This document shows, piece after piece, positions 38,431-46,911 of a stretch of DNA of 64,000 nucleotides. Made by a program: the position numbers and the translations under genes. The notes under the pieces were generated by a model. It searched no databases and was not told the DNA's origin. It worked only from the letters and a program-made list of their open reading frames with translations. Position 1 is the stretch's first letter, and every line of letters begins with the position of its first letter. This DNA is from Thermobifida fusca NBRC 14071 = JCM 3263 (lineage in GTDB: Bacteria > Actinomycetota > Actinomycetes > Streptosporangiales > Streptosporangiaceae): contig NZ_BCWB01000014.1 of NCBI RefSeq assembly GCF_001592045.1, positions 18,919 through 82,918 on the forward strand. Direction: 5' to 3'.

Positions 38431-39348
38431 ATGGGTGAGGATCTGAGAGCGGAACGTGTTATCGCGACGACTGGGGCGACCGGAGCCGTCGGCGGCAAAG
38501 TAGCCGCCCAGTTGGCACGGCTGGGCCTTGCGCAGCGGCTCATTGTCCGTGACCTCAACCGCGCCCCCGAACTCCCGAAGTCGAGCGCGGTCCTGGCCGC
38601 CTACGAGGATCCTGCCGCTTTCGGCCGCGCAGTCCGCGGCGCCGAGGTGCTGTTCCTCGTCGCCGCGGACCACGCGGAGAACCGCGAGGAACTCCACCGG
38701 GCCGTCATCGACGCGGCCGTGGCCGAAGGGGTGCGCCACATCGTCTACCTGTCGTTCCTCAACGCGAGCGCCGCCGCGACCTGCGTCCTCGGCCGGGAGC
38801 ACTACGCCACCGAGGAGTACCTGCGCACCACCGGGGTGGCCTACACCTTCCTGCGGCCCAGCCTGTACCTGGACCTCCTGCCCGAGTGGATCGGCGAGGA
38901 CGGCACGATCCGCGGCCCGGCCGGGGAAGGCACCGTGGCGTGGGTGTCGCGGGACGATGTCGCCGACGTCGCCGCCGCTGTGCTGCACGCCCCGGAAGAG
39001 CACGTCAACCGCATCTACAACGTGACCGGTCCGGAAGCCGTCTCGCTGGGGCAGACCGCGACCCGCCTGTCCACGCTCACCGGACGCACCATCGTCTACG
39101 TTCCGCAAACCCCGGAGGAGGCCATCGACTTCCTCTCCTCGCAGGGGTTGACCGCCCGGGAAATCGCGGAGCGGGTGAGCGCCTGCACGGCGATCGCCGC
39201 CGGGGAACTCAGCACCGCCAACCGCACCGTACTGCGGCTGACCGGCCACCCTGCCCGCTCCCTCGAGGGCTACCTGCGGAAGAATCCGAGCGCGCTGTCC
39301 CACGCGCCGCTCTTCAGCGGCTCCGGTAGCGCGCTCGGCCCCCGCTGA
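38431..39348 (+). CDS. NmrA-like NAD(P)-binding oxidoreductase
   Basis: A 305-residue atypical short-chain dehydrogenase of the NmrA/QOR2 type. The dinucleotide loop is TGATGAVGGKV at about 14-24, followed by RDLNRAPEL where NADP-type enzymes have a basic residue, then LFLVAADHAENREE and YLSFLNASAAAT. The usual SDR YxxxK is not obvious, as in this group. Members act as redox sensors or quinone reductases. The Shine-Dalgarno before ATG 38431 is poor. It stands alone between YbaK and the thiE terminator. Confidence 0.8.
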   Translation: MGEDLRAERVIATTGATGAVGGKVAAQLARLGLAQRLIVRDLNRAPELPKSSAVLAAYEDPAAFGRAVRGAEVLFLVAADHAENREELHRAVIDAAVAEGVRHIVYLSFLNASAAATCVLGREHYATEEYLRTTGVAYTFLRPSLYLDLLPEWIGEDGTIRGPAGEGTVAWVSRDDVADVAAAVLHAPEEHVNRIYNVTGPEAVSLGQTATRLSTLTGRTIVYVPQTPEEAIDFLSSQGLTAREIAERVSACTAIAAGELSTANRTVLRLTGHPARSLEGYLRKNPSALSHAPLFSGSGSALGPR

Positions 39349-39359
39349 GCGCCCTTTCC

Positions 39360-39383
39360 GGCCCGCCCGGGCGGGGGCGGGCC
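39360..39383. terminator. Bidirectional hairpin between NmrA-like gene and thiE
   Basis: GGCCCGCCC (39360-39368) and GGGCGGGCC (39375-39383), a 9-bp GC stem with a 6-base loop, fill the 39-bp gap between two converging stop codons. No T-run. Confidence 0.6.
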
Positions 39384-39387
39384 GCGG

Positions 39388-40053
39388 TCAGGCTGCGGCC
39401 GCTGCCACGAGGCGGCGTTTGAGCTCCGCCGCCGCCGCACGCGGGTCTTCGGCTTCGGTGATGGCGCGGACCACGACAGCCCGGCGGGCGCCCGCGGCCA
39501 GCACCTGGTCCAGGTTGTCCTCGTTGATCCCGCCGATCGCGAACCAGGGGCGCTGCGGGTGCAGGGCGGCGACCCGCGCCACCTCGTCGAGCCCGGCAGC
39601 GGGCCGTCCCGGTTTGGTCGGGGTCGCCCACACCGGGCCGATACAGAAGTAGTCGACGCCTTCTTCCCGGTCGGCGGCCGCAGACAGCTCCGCCGCGTTG
39701 GTGGAGCGGCCGATCAGCGGCCGGTCCCCGAGGATCGCGCGGGCGTAGCGCACGGGCAGGTCCCGCTGTCCCAGGTGCAGCACGTCGGCGTTGACGGCGT
39801 GGGCTATGTCGGCCCGGTCGTTGACCGCGAGCAGCGCCCCGTGGCGGTCGCACGCCTCACGCACGACTTCCAGCGCGGCGAGCTCGTCCCGCGCGTCCAG
39901 GGTCTTGTCGCGCAGTTGCACGATGTCCACGCCCCCGGCGAGCGCCGCATCAAGGAACTCGGCCAGGTCGCCTCGGTCGGCGCGGGCGTCCGTGCACAGG
40001 TAGAGCCGGGCGGATTCCAACCGCTTTCGCAGAGTCTCGTCCACGGCTCCCAC
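39388..40053 (-). CDS. thiE: Thiamine-phosphate synthase
   Basis: A 221-residue TIM-barrel enzyme joining HMP pyrophosphate to the thiazole phosphate. Motifs: [32 protein letters not shown] (pyrophosphate and Mg site), [32 protein letters not shown] and [11 protein letters not shown]. It lies 63 bp after the Rv2175c-like gene on the same strand and is divergent from the TPP-riboswitch-controlled thiOSG genes; no second riboswitch was seen in front of it. Confidence 0.95.
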   Translation of the reverse strand: MGAVDETLRKRLESARLYLCTDARADRGDLAEFLDAALAGGVDIVQLRDKTLDARDELAALEVVREACDRHGALLAVNDRADIAHAVNADVLHLGQRDLPVRYARAILGDRPLIGRSTNAAELSAAADREEGVDYFCIGPVWATPTKPGRPAAGLDEVARVAALHPQRPWFAIGGINEDNLDQVLAAGARRAVVVRAITEAEDPRAAAAELKRRLVAAAAA

Positions 40054-40116
40054 CCTAGATCGTCGCCGAGCGCCTGTCCCGCGGGGCGGGTGCAGCGTAC
40101 CCGGCGACGGGGTGTC

Positions 40117-40494
40117 TTACAGCAGCATCGCCTGGGCGCGGCGGCGCACCTCGGTGCCGCGGTTGCCGCGGATCGCATCGAGCGGAGTGCCGGGCAGGCT
40201 GTCGTCTGCGGTGAACATCCAGCGCAGCGCCTCCTCCGGAGAGAAACCGCTGTCCGCGAGCACGGTGAGGGTGCCTTGGAGGCCTTTGAGGATGGTGCCG
40301 TTGGTGATGAACGCCGCGGGAATCGCCAGTTCTCCGCCGCGGACCACGCCGAGGAGCCGGTGGTTGCGGATCATCTGCCGGACCTGGTTCTGGCTCACAC
40401 CGAGGGCCGCGGCCGCTTCCTGGAGAGTGAGCCACTCTCCGACGAGCGCGTCGAGGTCGCGATCGATCTGTGTCACGGTCCCAATCTTCCACAT
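40117..40494 (-). CDS. Rv2175c-family DNA-binding protein
   Basis: A 125-residue protein with an N-terminal winged helix-turn-helix (GEWLTLQEAAAALGVSQNQVRQMIRNHRL, about 19-47) and an Rv2175c-type C-terminal domain (FITNGTILKGLQGTLTVLADSGFSPEEALRW). In Mycobacterium tuberculosis Rv2175c is a DNA-binding substrate of kinase PknL encoded next to it; here a PASTA kinase lies 2.5 kb away. The start at ATG 40494 has GAGAGGA 13 bases upstream; GTG 40476 is a good alternative by homology. It may be co-transcribed with thiE. Confidence 0.8.
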   Translation of the reverse strand: MWKIGTVTQIDRDLDALVGEWLTLQEAAAALGVSQNQVRQMIRNHRLLGVVRGGELAIPAAFITNGTILKGLQGTLTVLADSGFSPEEALRWMFTADDSLPGTPLDAIRGNRGTEVRRRAQAMLL

Positions 40495-40601
40495 CTGGCG
40501 CGCGCCGAATCCTCTCGACCGACCGTGATCGCTTTAGGCGTACATGTCGGACCTTTGGCTTCCCCAGTCACGGGCGACCTAGAATGCGGACGAAAGCGAA
40601 A

Positions 40602-40692
40602 ACCCGCGGGAGCCGGGGCGGAACCCGGCTGAGAGGGAGGCTGTCCGCCTCCGACCGCAGAACCTGATCCGGGTCATACCGGCGAAGGGAGT
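40602..40692 (+). promoter_or_regulatory. TPP riboswitch (THI element)
   Basis: The THI-box landmarks occur in order: GGGAGCC, GGCTGAGAGGGAGGC, GACCGCAGAACCTGATCC, GGGTCATACCGGCGAAGGGA. The 3' closing part (GGCGAAGGGAG) also supplies the ribosome-binding site of thiO, whose GTG is at 40701, so TPP binding probably blocks translation directly. Confidence 0.93.
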
Positions 40693-40700
40693 GGCGCGCC

Positions 40701-41872
40701 GTGCAGTTGCGCTCAGCCCCGGACGTCCTTGTCGTTGGGGGCGGACTTATTGGCCTGGTCACCGCATGGCGTGCTGCCCGCCTCGGGATGCGGGTGACCG
40801 TCGTGTCCGCGGAGAAGGCGGGCGCCGCGTCCGGGGTGGCGGCGGGCATGCTGACCCCCGCAACCGAAGCGGTGTTCGGGGAAGAGTCGCTGATCCGTCT
40901 GGGGCTGCGGTCCCAGCAGCGCTACCCCGATTTCATCGCCGAGCTCGCAGAAGACACCGACGTCGACCCGGGCTACCGCACCGAAGGCACCCTGCAGGTG
41001 GGGTTCGACCCGGACGACATGGCCACGCTCGCGGAACTGCAGCAGCTACGCGACCGTCTCGGTATCCGCACCGAACGGCTCACCTCACGCGAATGCCGCC
41101 GGCTCGAGCCGATGCTGGCTCCCACTGTGCGGGGCGGCTTCCTGGCCCCTGACGACCACTCGGTGGATCCGCGCCGCCTGTCTGAGGCGCTGCGTGCCGC
41201 CGCCGCTGCCCGCGGCGCACTGTTCGTCGCCGGGCACGTCCGGGAGGTGGTCGGGGGCGAGGACGCCGTGCGCGGCGTCGTGCTGGACAGCGGCGACACT
41301 CTCGACGCGGGCCAGGTGGTGCTCGCCGCGGGCGTGTGGAGCTCCGACATTGTCGGACTGCCCGAGGGAGTGGTGCCCCCGCTGCGCCCGGTCAAGGGGC
41401 AGCTGCTGCGGCTGCGCACCCCCGTGGGCGCCGAGCCGCTGGTGACCCGCACCGTGCGCGGCTTGGTCACCGGCTCCCCCGTCTACCTGGTGCCGCGGGC
41501 CGATGGCGAGGTGATCCTGGGGGCCACCCAGGAGGAGATGGGCTTCGACACCCGGTTGACCGTCGGCGGGGTCTGGGAGATGCTCCGCGACGCGCGCGAG
41601 CTCGTACCCGGGGTCACGGAACTGGAGATCGTCGAAACGTGCGTGGGGCTGCGCCCCGGGCCGCCGGACAACGAGCCGCTGCTGGGACCCACCCGTGTGC
41701 GCGGGCTGCACCTTGCGGTCGGCCACTACCGCCACGGGGTGCTGCTGGCCCCGGTGACCGGAGATGTCATGGCCGAAGTCTTGAGTACGGGGCGGCTGCC
41801 CGACTATGCGAGCCATCTCGCCGCAGACCGCTTCCTTCCCTCATCCTCACCATCGAAAGGGGTTGAAACATC

Positions 41873-41876
<4 letters not shown>
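40701..41876 (+). CDS. thiO: Glycine oxidase ThiO
   Basis: A 391-residue DAO-type FAD enzyme that oxidises glycine to the imine used to build the thiazole of thiamine. The FAD-binding VLVVGGGLIGLVTAWRAA is at about 10-27, the glycine-rich AGMLTPATEA follows at 50-60, and GLRPGPPDNEPLLGPT and GHYRHGVLLAPVTG are the C-terminal FAD/substrate motifs. It starts with GTG directly after the TPP riboswitch, and its stop overlaps the thiS start (GTGA), so thiO-thiS-thiG is one coupled operon. Confidence 0.95.
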
Positions 41877-42874
<998 letters not shown>

Positions 42875-42875
<1 letters not shown>

Positions 42876-42910
42876 AACCCGGGGCGGGACCGTGGTCCCG
42901 CCCCGGGTTT
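42875..42910 (+). terminator. Intrinsic terminator of thiOSG
   Basis: A perfect 16-bp stem (42875-42890 with 42895-42910, core CCCGGGGCGGGAC) and 4-base loop; the arms carry AAA and TTT at their outer ends and CTTT follows. It starts in the thiG stop codon. Confidence 0.92.
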
Positions 42911-42965
42911 CTTTACTGCTGCGTGCCGAAACTGTGGTGAGACCGTCAGTTTCCGCTTTCCCCCG

Positions 42966-42971
42966 TAAACT
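42966..42971 (+). promoter_or_regulatory. Candidate -10 for a leaderless kinase transcript
   Basis: TAAACT lies 7 bases before GTG 42979 and no Shine-Dalgarno is visible, which fits transcription starting at the start codon. I see no convincing -35. Confidence 0.35.
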
Positions 42972-42978
42972 TCCCCTC

Positions 42979-44910
42979 GTGGACATGACGGCTGCGGACG
43001 CGCTAGTGGGAACGACCCTCGCCCATCGGTACCGGGTCGAATCGAAGATCGCCAACGGCGGTATGGCGACTGTCTTCCTCGCTCACGATCTCCGGCTGGA
43101 CCGCCGTGTCGCGCTGAAGGTGATGCATGCCAACCTGGCGCGCGACCCGCAGTTCGTCCAACGGTTCATCAACGAGGCGCTCGCGGTCGCCAAGCTGTCG
43201 CACCCCAACGTGGTCCAGGTCTACGACCAGGGCAGCGACCAGGGGCACGTGTACTTGGCGATGGAGTACGTGGCGGGCCAGACGCTGCGCGCCGCGTTGA
43301 AGGCGCGAACCCGGTTCTCCCCCGCCGAGGCGCTGCGCATCATGGTGCCGATCCTCGCCGGGCTGGGCGCCGCCCACCAGGCGGGCATGGTGCACCGGGA
43401 CATGAAACCGGAGAACGTCCTCATCACCCACGACGGCCAGATCAAGGTGGCCGACTTCGGGCTGGCCCGGGCCGCGGAGGCCAGCCAGCAGGGGCTGACC
43501 AAGACCGGCACGCTCATGGGGACCGCCGCCTACCTGTCCCCGGAGCAGATCACGCACAGCACCGCGGATGCCCGCAGCGACGTCTACGCGTGCGGCATCA
43601 TGCTCTACGAGCTGCTCACCGGCCGCCAGCCGCACACCGGTGACTCTCCGATCGCCGTGGCCTACCAGCACGTCAACGAGGACGTCCCCCGCCCGTCCCG
43701 GGTGGTGCCGGGGATTCCCCCGGAAGTGGACTCGCTGGTGGTGCGCGCCACGGAACGCGACCCCGCCTACCGGCTCGCCAACGCCGGCCAGTTCCTTGCC
43801 GCGGTCTTCGCCGCGCGGAAAGCGTTGGACGAGCAGCCGTCCGCCGCGGTGACCTCTGTGATGGAGATGGCGCCCGCCCCTGCCGGGGACACGGCGGAAG
43901 ACTCGGACAACGCCACCCGCACCCTGCAGGGGGTCGAGCTTCCCCCCGTGGAGTACGACGACTACGAGGACGACCGGCCGCCGCGGCCGAGTCTCCGCAC
44001 GCCGCTGCTGGTCGCCACCGTGCTGCTGCTGGTCGTGGCGGTCGGGTTCGGCTGGTGGATGGTGGACGGCCGCTATGAGACGGTTCCCGACCTGGTCGGC
44101 GTAGAAAGCGACGAGGCCCGCCGGGACCTGCGCATGCTGGGTTTCCGCGTGCAGACCGCGGAAGAGCCCGCCTACAGCGACGAGGCGCCGCCCGGTACGG
44201 TCGCTGCCACCGACCCGGAGGCTGGGAGCAGGCTGCTGCCGGACACGCTCGTCACCCTCATCCTGTCGGCGGGGCCGCAGTATGTGGAGATGCCCGACGT
44301 CGAAGGTGCTTCGGTGGCGGAGGCCCGGGACGCCCTCAAAGAGGTGGGGCTGACCGACATCGTGGAAGACGAGATCACCTCGTTTGACAACCCTCCGGGC
44401 ACGGTGATCACCACCAAGCCGGCCCCGGGCGAGAAGGCCAACCGCGAGGAGAGCGTGACGCTGACGATCAGCGCCGGGTTCCCCATGCCCAACGTGGTCG
44501 GCCAGAAGGTGGACGATGCGCGCCGCCTGCTGGAGTCCAGCGACTTGGAGGTGACGGTCGTCGAGGAGCACCACGACGAGGTCCCCGAAGGCCATGTCAT
44601 CTCCCAGGACCCGGAGGCGGAGACCACCGTGGGGGCGGGGCAGAGCGTCACCCTCACCGTCTCGTCCGGTCCGGAACTGGTGGAGGTTCCCGACATCCGC
44701 GGGTGGAAGGTGGACAAGGCCCGCAAGGAGCTGGAGGAGCGGGGCTTCGAGGTCACCGTGCACCAGGTGATCGGCAACCGGGTCGGCGACTACAACCCCA
44801 AGGGCGAGGCGCCGAAGGGCTCCACGATCGAGATCTGGACGTCCCCCTTCGGCCGGGAGCGGGATCGGGACCGGGGCAGGGAGGACCGGCTCTGGATCGG
44901 GCTGGACTGA
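42979..44910 (+). CDS. PASTA-domain Ser/Thr protein kinase (PknL/PknB type)
   Basis: A 643-residue membrane kinase. The cytoplasmic kinase domain (about 10-275) is complete: glycine loop NGGMATVF, Lys47 in VALKVM, HRDMKPEN with Asp141, DFG at 159-161 and GTAAYLSPEQ. After an acidic linker comes one membrane helix (about 341-361) and four extracellular PASTA repeats to the C-terminus (starting VPDLVG, MPDVEG, MPNVVG, VPDIRG), which sense muropeptides or lipid II. The start is GTG 42979 or ATG 42985, without a ribosome-binding site. Closeness to an Rv2175c homologue and aroF recalls the pknL locus of mycobacteria. The stop codon lies in a palindrome shared with the next gene. Confidence 0.95.
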   Translation: MDMTAADALVGTTLAHRYRVESKIANGGMATVFLAHDLRLDRRVALKVMHANLARDPQFVQRFINEALAVAKLSHPNVVQVYDQGSDQGHVYLAMEYVAGQTLRAALKARTRFSPAEALRIMVPILAGLGAAHQAGMVHRDMKPENVLITHDGQIKVADFGLARAAEASQQGLTKTGTLMGTAAYLSPEQITHSTADARSDVYACGIMLYELLTGRQPHTGDSPIAVAYQHVNEDVPRPSRVVPGIPPEVDSLVVRATERDPAYRLANAGQFLAAVFAARKALDEQPSAAVTSVMEMAPAPAGDTAEDSDNATRTLQGVELPPVEYDDYEDDRPPRPSLRTPLLVATVLLLVVAVGFGWWMVDGRYETVPDLVGVESDEARRDLRMLGFRVQTAEEPAYSDEAPPGTVAATDPEAGSRLLPDTLVTLILSAGPQYVEMPDVEGASVAEARDALKEVGLTDIVEDEITSFDNPPGTVITTKPAPGEKANREESVTLTISAGFPMPNVVGQKVDDARRLLESSDLEVTVVEEHHDEVPEGHVISQDPEAETTVGAGQSVTLTVSSGPELVEVPDIRGWKVDKARKELEERGFEVTVHQVIGNRVGDYNPKGEAPKGSTIEIWTSPFGRERDRDRGREDRLWIGLD

Positions 44911-44930
44911 GCGGGCCCGCTCAGTCCAGC
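44901..44930. terminator. 30-bp perfect palindrome containing two stop codons
   Basis: GCTGGACTGAGCGGG (44901-44915) is followed immediately by its exact reverse complement (44916-44930). Each half carries the codons Leu-Asp-stop of one of the two convergent genes (kinase and molybdopterin oxidoreductase). Likely terminator in both directions. Confidence 0.75.
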
Positions 44931-45523
44931 GGCGGCCCGTCCCCGGGGTCCTCCTGGTAGGAGTAGCGCTGCTCCAGCCACGGGTTGGCGAGGTTGTGGT
45001 AGCCGCGCTCCTCCCAGAAGCCGCGCCGGTCCGCGGTGAGGTATTCGATGGCGCGCACCCATTTCACGCTCTTCCAGCCGTAGCGGTGGGGGACGACGAG
45101 CCGCACCGGGTATCCGTGCTGGGGTTCCAGCGGCTTGCCGTCGCGGTGGGTGGCGAGGATGACGTCGGGACGCCGGAAGTCGTCGAGGGGCAGGTTGGCG
45201 CTGTAGCCGTACTCTGCCCAGACCATGACGTGGGTGGCGTCCTCGGCGGGGGGTGCGAGTTTCAGCACGGTGGAGGCGGCCACCCCGCGCCACCGCACGT
45301 CGAGCTTGGTGAATCTGGTCACACAGTGGAAGTCGGTGACCACGTCGACGCGCGGCAGGGTCTGGAACTCGGTCCAGTCCCACCGGTACTGCGTCCCGTC
45401 CGCTGTGGCTCCGTAGACCTGCAGATCCCAGCGGTGCGGGCGGAATTTCGGTACCGGGCCGTAGTGCACAGCAGGCCATTCGTTCGGCACGTACTGCCCT
45501 GGCGGCAGCCGTCGCTCAGACAA
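44921..45523 (-). CDS. Sulfite oxidase-like molybdopterin oxidoreductase
   Basis: A 200-residue protein of the sulfite-oxidase/MsrP-fold molybdopterin-binding group (YuiH-like, soluble, no signal peptide). The expected molybdenum-ligand cysteine lies in DFHCVTRFTKLDVRWRGV; GYSANLPLDD, HGYPVRLVVPHRYGWKSVKW are the conserved cofactor and substrate region. The physiological substrate is unknown; an electron-transfer partner is not encoded next to it. Converges on the kinase gene, 10 bp between stops. Confidence 0.88.
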   Translation of the reverse strand: MSERRLPPGQYVPNEWPAVHYGPVPKFRPHRWDLQVYGATADGTQYRWDWTEFQTLPRVDVVTDFHCVTRFTKLDVRWRGVAASTVLKLAPPAEDATHVMVWAEYGYSANLPLDDFRRPDVILATHRDGKPLEPQHGYPVRLVVPHRYGWKSVKWVRAIEYLTADRRGFWEERGYHNLANPWLEQRYSYQEDPGDGPPLD

Positions 45524-45620
45524 TCGTTCTTCTCCCGATACTCATCCCAGGACCATCTTTTCAGGTGCCCGTGCGCGCGCTCCTACCCCCGTGGGCTTCA
45601 GCGGCGGCGGCGCGGTGCGC

Positions 45621-45626
45621 TATAGT
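45621..45626 (+). promoter_or_regulatory. aroF leader promoter (-10)
   Basis: TATAGT, a near-consensus -10, is 7 bases before the leader-peptide ATG at 45634, so the transcript probably starts at or within a base or two of that ATG. A -35 resembling TTCAGC sits at 45597-45602. Confidence 0.6.
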
Positions 45627-45633
45627 CGCTGCC

Positions 45634-45705
45634 ATGCAGCGGTACTTTTGGCGCTTTTACGGCTACCGGCCCACGGGCCCGGTCGCCCAACGAGCGCTGC
45701 GCTGA
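45634..45705 (+). CDS. Aromatic amino-acid-rich leader peptide (23 aa)
   Basis: ATG 45634 to TGA 45703-45705 encodes 23 residues starting MQRYFWRFYGYR and ending in VAQRALR. Six of residues 4-11 are aromatic (Tyr4, Phe5, Trp6, Phe8, Tyr9, Tyr11). It is followed 15 bp later by an intrinsic terminator and then aroF, the arrangement of ribosome-mediated attenuation: starvation for Tyr, Phe or Trp would stall the ribosome and disfavour the terminator. There is no Shine-Dalgarno and the -10 is 7 bp upstream, so the leader appears leaderless itself. Confidence 0.85.
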   Translation: MQRYFWRFYGYRPTGPVAQRALR

Positions 45706-45720
45706 CACGGACGACTTGGA

Positions 45721-45755
45721 AGCCCTGGGCCGAACGGTCCAGGGCTTTTCTGTTT
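45721..45755 (+). terminator. Attenuator terminator upstream of aroF
   Basis: AGCCCTGG (45721-45728) pairs with CCAGGGCT (45739-45746), followed by TTTTCTGTTTTT. GGCCC segments in the leader coding region (around 45669-45682) could pair with the GGGCC around 45727-45731 as a competing antiterminator. Confidence 0.85.
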
Positions 45756-45815
45756 TTCTGTCCAGGTCACCGCTGCTCCCACACTCTCCACAGCACCTGG
45801 TAAGGACAGCGTTCA

Positions 45816-46862
45816 ATGGTCATCGTTATGGCGCCCGACGCCCCTTCCGACACCATCGACTCCATCGTTGACCTCGTCGCCTCGGTGGGTGGTGAGGCCT
45901 ACGTGACCCGGGGGGTGAGCCGGACCATCATCGGCCTGGTAGGCGACGTGGAACGGTTCGAGACGCTTAATCTGCGTGCCCTCCCCGGCGTCGCCGACAT
46001 CCTGCGCATCTCCACTCCCTACAAGCTGGTCAGCCGGGAAAACACGACTGAGCGGTCGGTCGTGCAGGTTGCTGGGGTACCGATCGGCGGCGACCATATG
46101 ACACTCATCGCCGGTCCCTGCGCGGTGGAAACCCCGGAGCAGACTTTGGAAGCGGCGCTGATGGCGAAGCGTGCGGGTGCCGCGCTGCTGCGCGGCGGCG
46201 CCTACAAGCCGCGGACCTCCCCCTACGCGTTCCAGGGCCTGGGCGAGACCGGTCTGAAGATCCTGTCGGATGTGCGTGCGGAGACCGGCCTGCCGATTGT
46301 GACCGAAGTGGTGGACGCCTCCGACGTGGAGCTGGTCGCCTCCTACGCCGACATGCTGCAGATCGGCACCCGCAACATGCAGAACTTCGCGCTGCTGCAA
46401 GCCGTGGGCGACGCGGGCAAGCCGGTGCTGCTCAAACGCGGGATGAGCAGCACGATCGAGGAGTGGCTGATGGCCGCCGAGTACATTGCGCAGCGCGGCA
46501 ACTTGAACATCGTGCTGTGCGAGCGCGGCATCCGCACGTTCGAGAAAGCGACCCGTAACACGCTGGACGTGAGCGCGGTCGCCGTGGCGCAGCGGCTGTC
46601 GCACCTGCCCGTGGTGGTGGACCCGTCGCATTCGGGCGGCAAGCGGGAACTGGTGCTGCCGCTGTCGCGTGCGGCGATCGCGGTGGGCGCGGACGGCCTC
46701 ATCGTCGACGTGCACCCTGCTCCGGAGACGGCACTGTGCGACGGGCCGCAGGCGCTCACGCACGCAGACTTGGCCGAGCTGGCGCACGTGGTGACGGCGC
46801 TGCCGCCGCTCGTGGGCCGCACGCTCACGCCCAGCGTGGCGCAGGTGGGCGCCGGCGTGTAA
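45816..46862 (+). CDS. aroF: 3-deoxy-7-phosphoheptulonate (DAHP) synthase, type I beta
   Basis: A 348-residue enzyme for the first shikimate step, PEP plus erythrose 4-phosphate. Residues 1 to about 68 form an ACT-like ferredoxin-fold regulatory domain (VIVMAPDAPSDTIDSIVDLV... ISTPYKLVSRE), as in Thermotoga DAHP synthase, implying feedback inhibition by Tyr/Phe. The barrel has AGPCAVETPEQ, LLRGGAYKPRTSPYAFQG, QIGTRNMQNF, LLKRGM and VDPSHSGGKRELV with the metal ligands. AAGGA is 9 bases before ATG 45816. Expression is probably attenuated by the leader peptide at 45634-45705. Confidence 0.96.
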   Translation: MVIVMAPDAPSDTIDSIVDLVASVGGEAYVTRGVSRTIIGLVGDVERFETLNLRALPGVADILRISTPYKLVSRENTTERSVVQVAGVPIGGDHMTLIAGPCAVETPEQTLEAALMAKRAGAALLRGGAYKPRTSPYAFQGLGETGLKILSDVRAETGLPIVTEVVDASDVELVASYADMLQIGTRNMQNFALLQAVGDAGKPVLLKRGMSSTIEEWLMAAEYIAQRGNLNIVLCERGIRTFEKATRNTLDVSAVAVAQRLSHLPVVVDPSHSGGKRELVLPLSRAAIAVGADGLIVDVHPAPETALCDGPQALTHADLAELAHVVTALPPLVGRTLTPSVAQVGAGV

Positions 46863-46911
46863 CCGGACCCGCGCCCGTCGCGGCCGGGTGCGGCGGGCGC
46901 GGAAGGTCCGG
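46863..46911. terminator. Bidirectional hairpin between aroF and thiI
   Basis: Outer arms CCGGACC (46863-46869) and GGTCCGG (46905-46911) plus inner arms CGCGCCCG (46870-46877) and CGGGCGCG (46894-46901) form a 15-bp stem interrupted by a small bulge, filling the whole 49-bp gap between two converging stops. Confidence 0.7.

Noticed and set aside
43003..44763. A 586-codon open frame antisense to the PASTA kinase
   Set aside because: Mirror of a high-GC3 gene; low-complexity His/Arg/Gly sequence.
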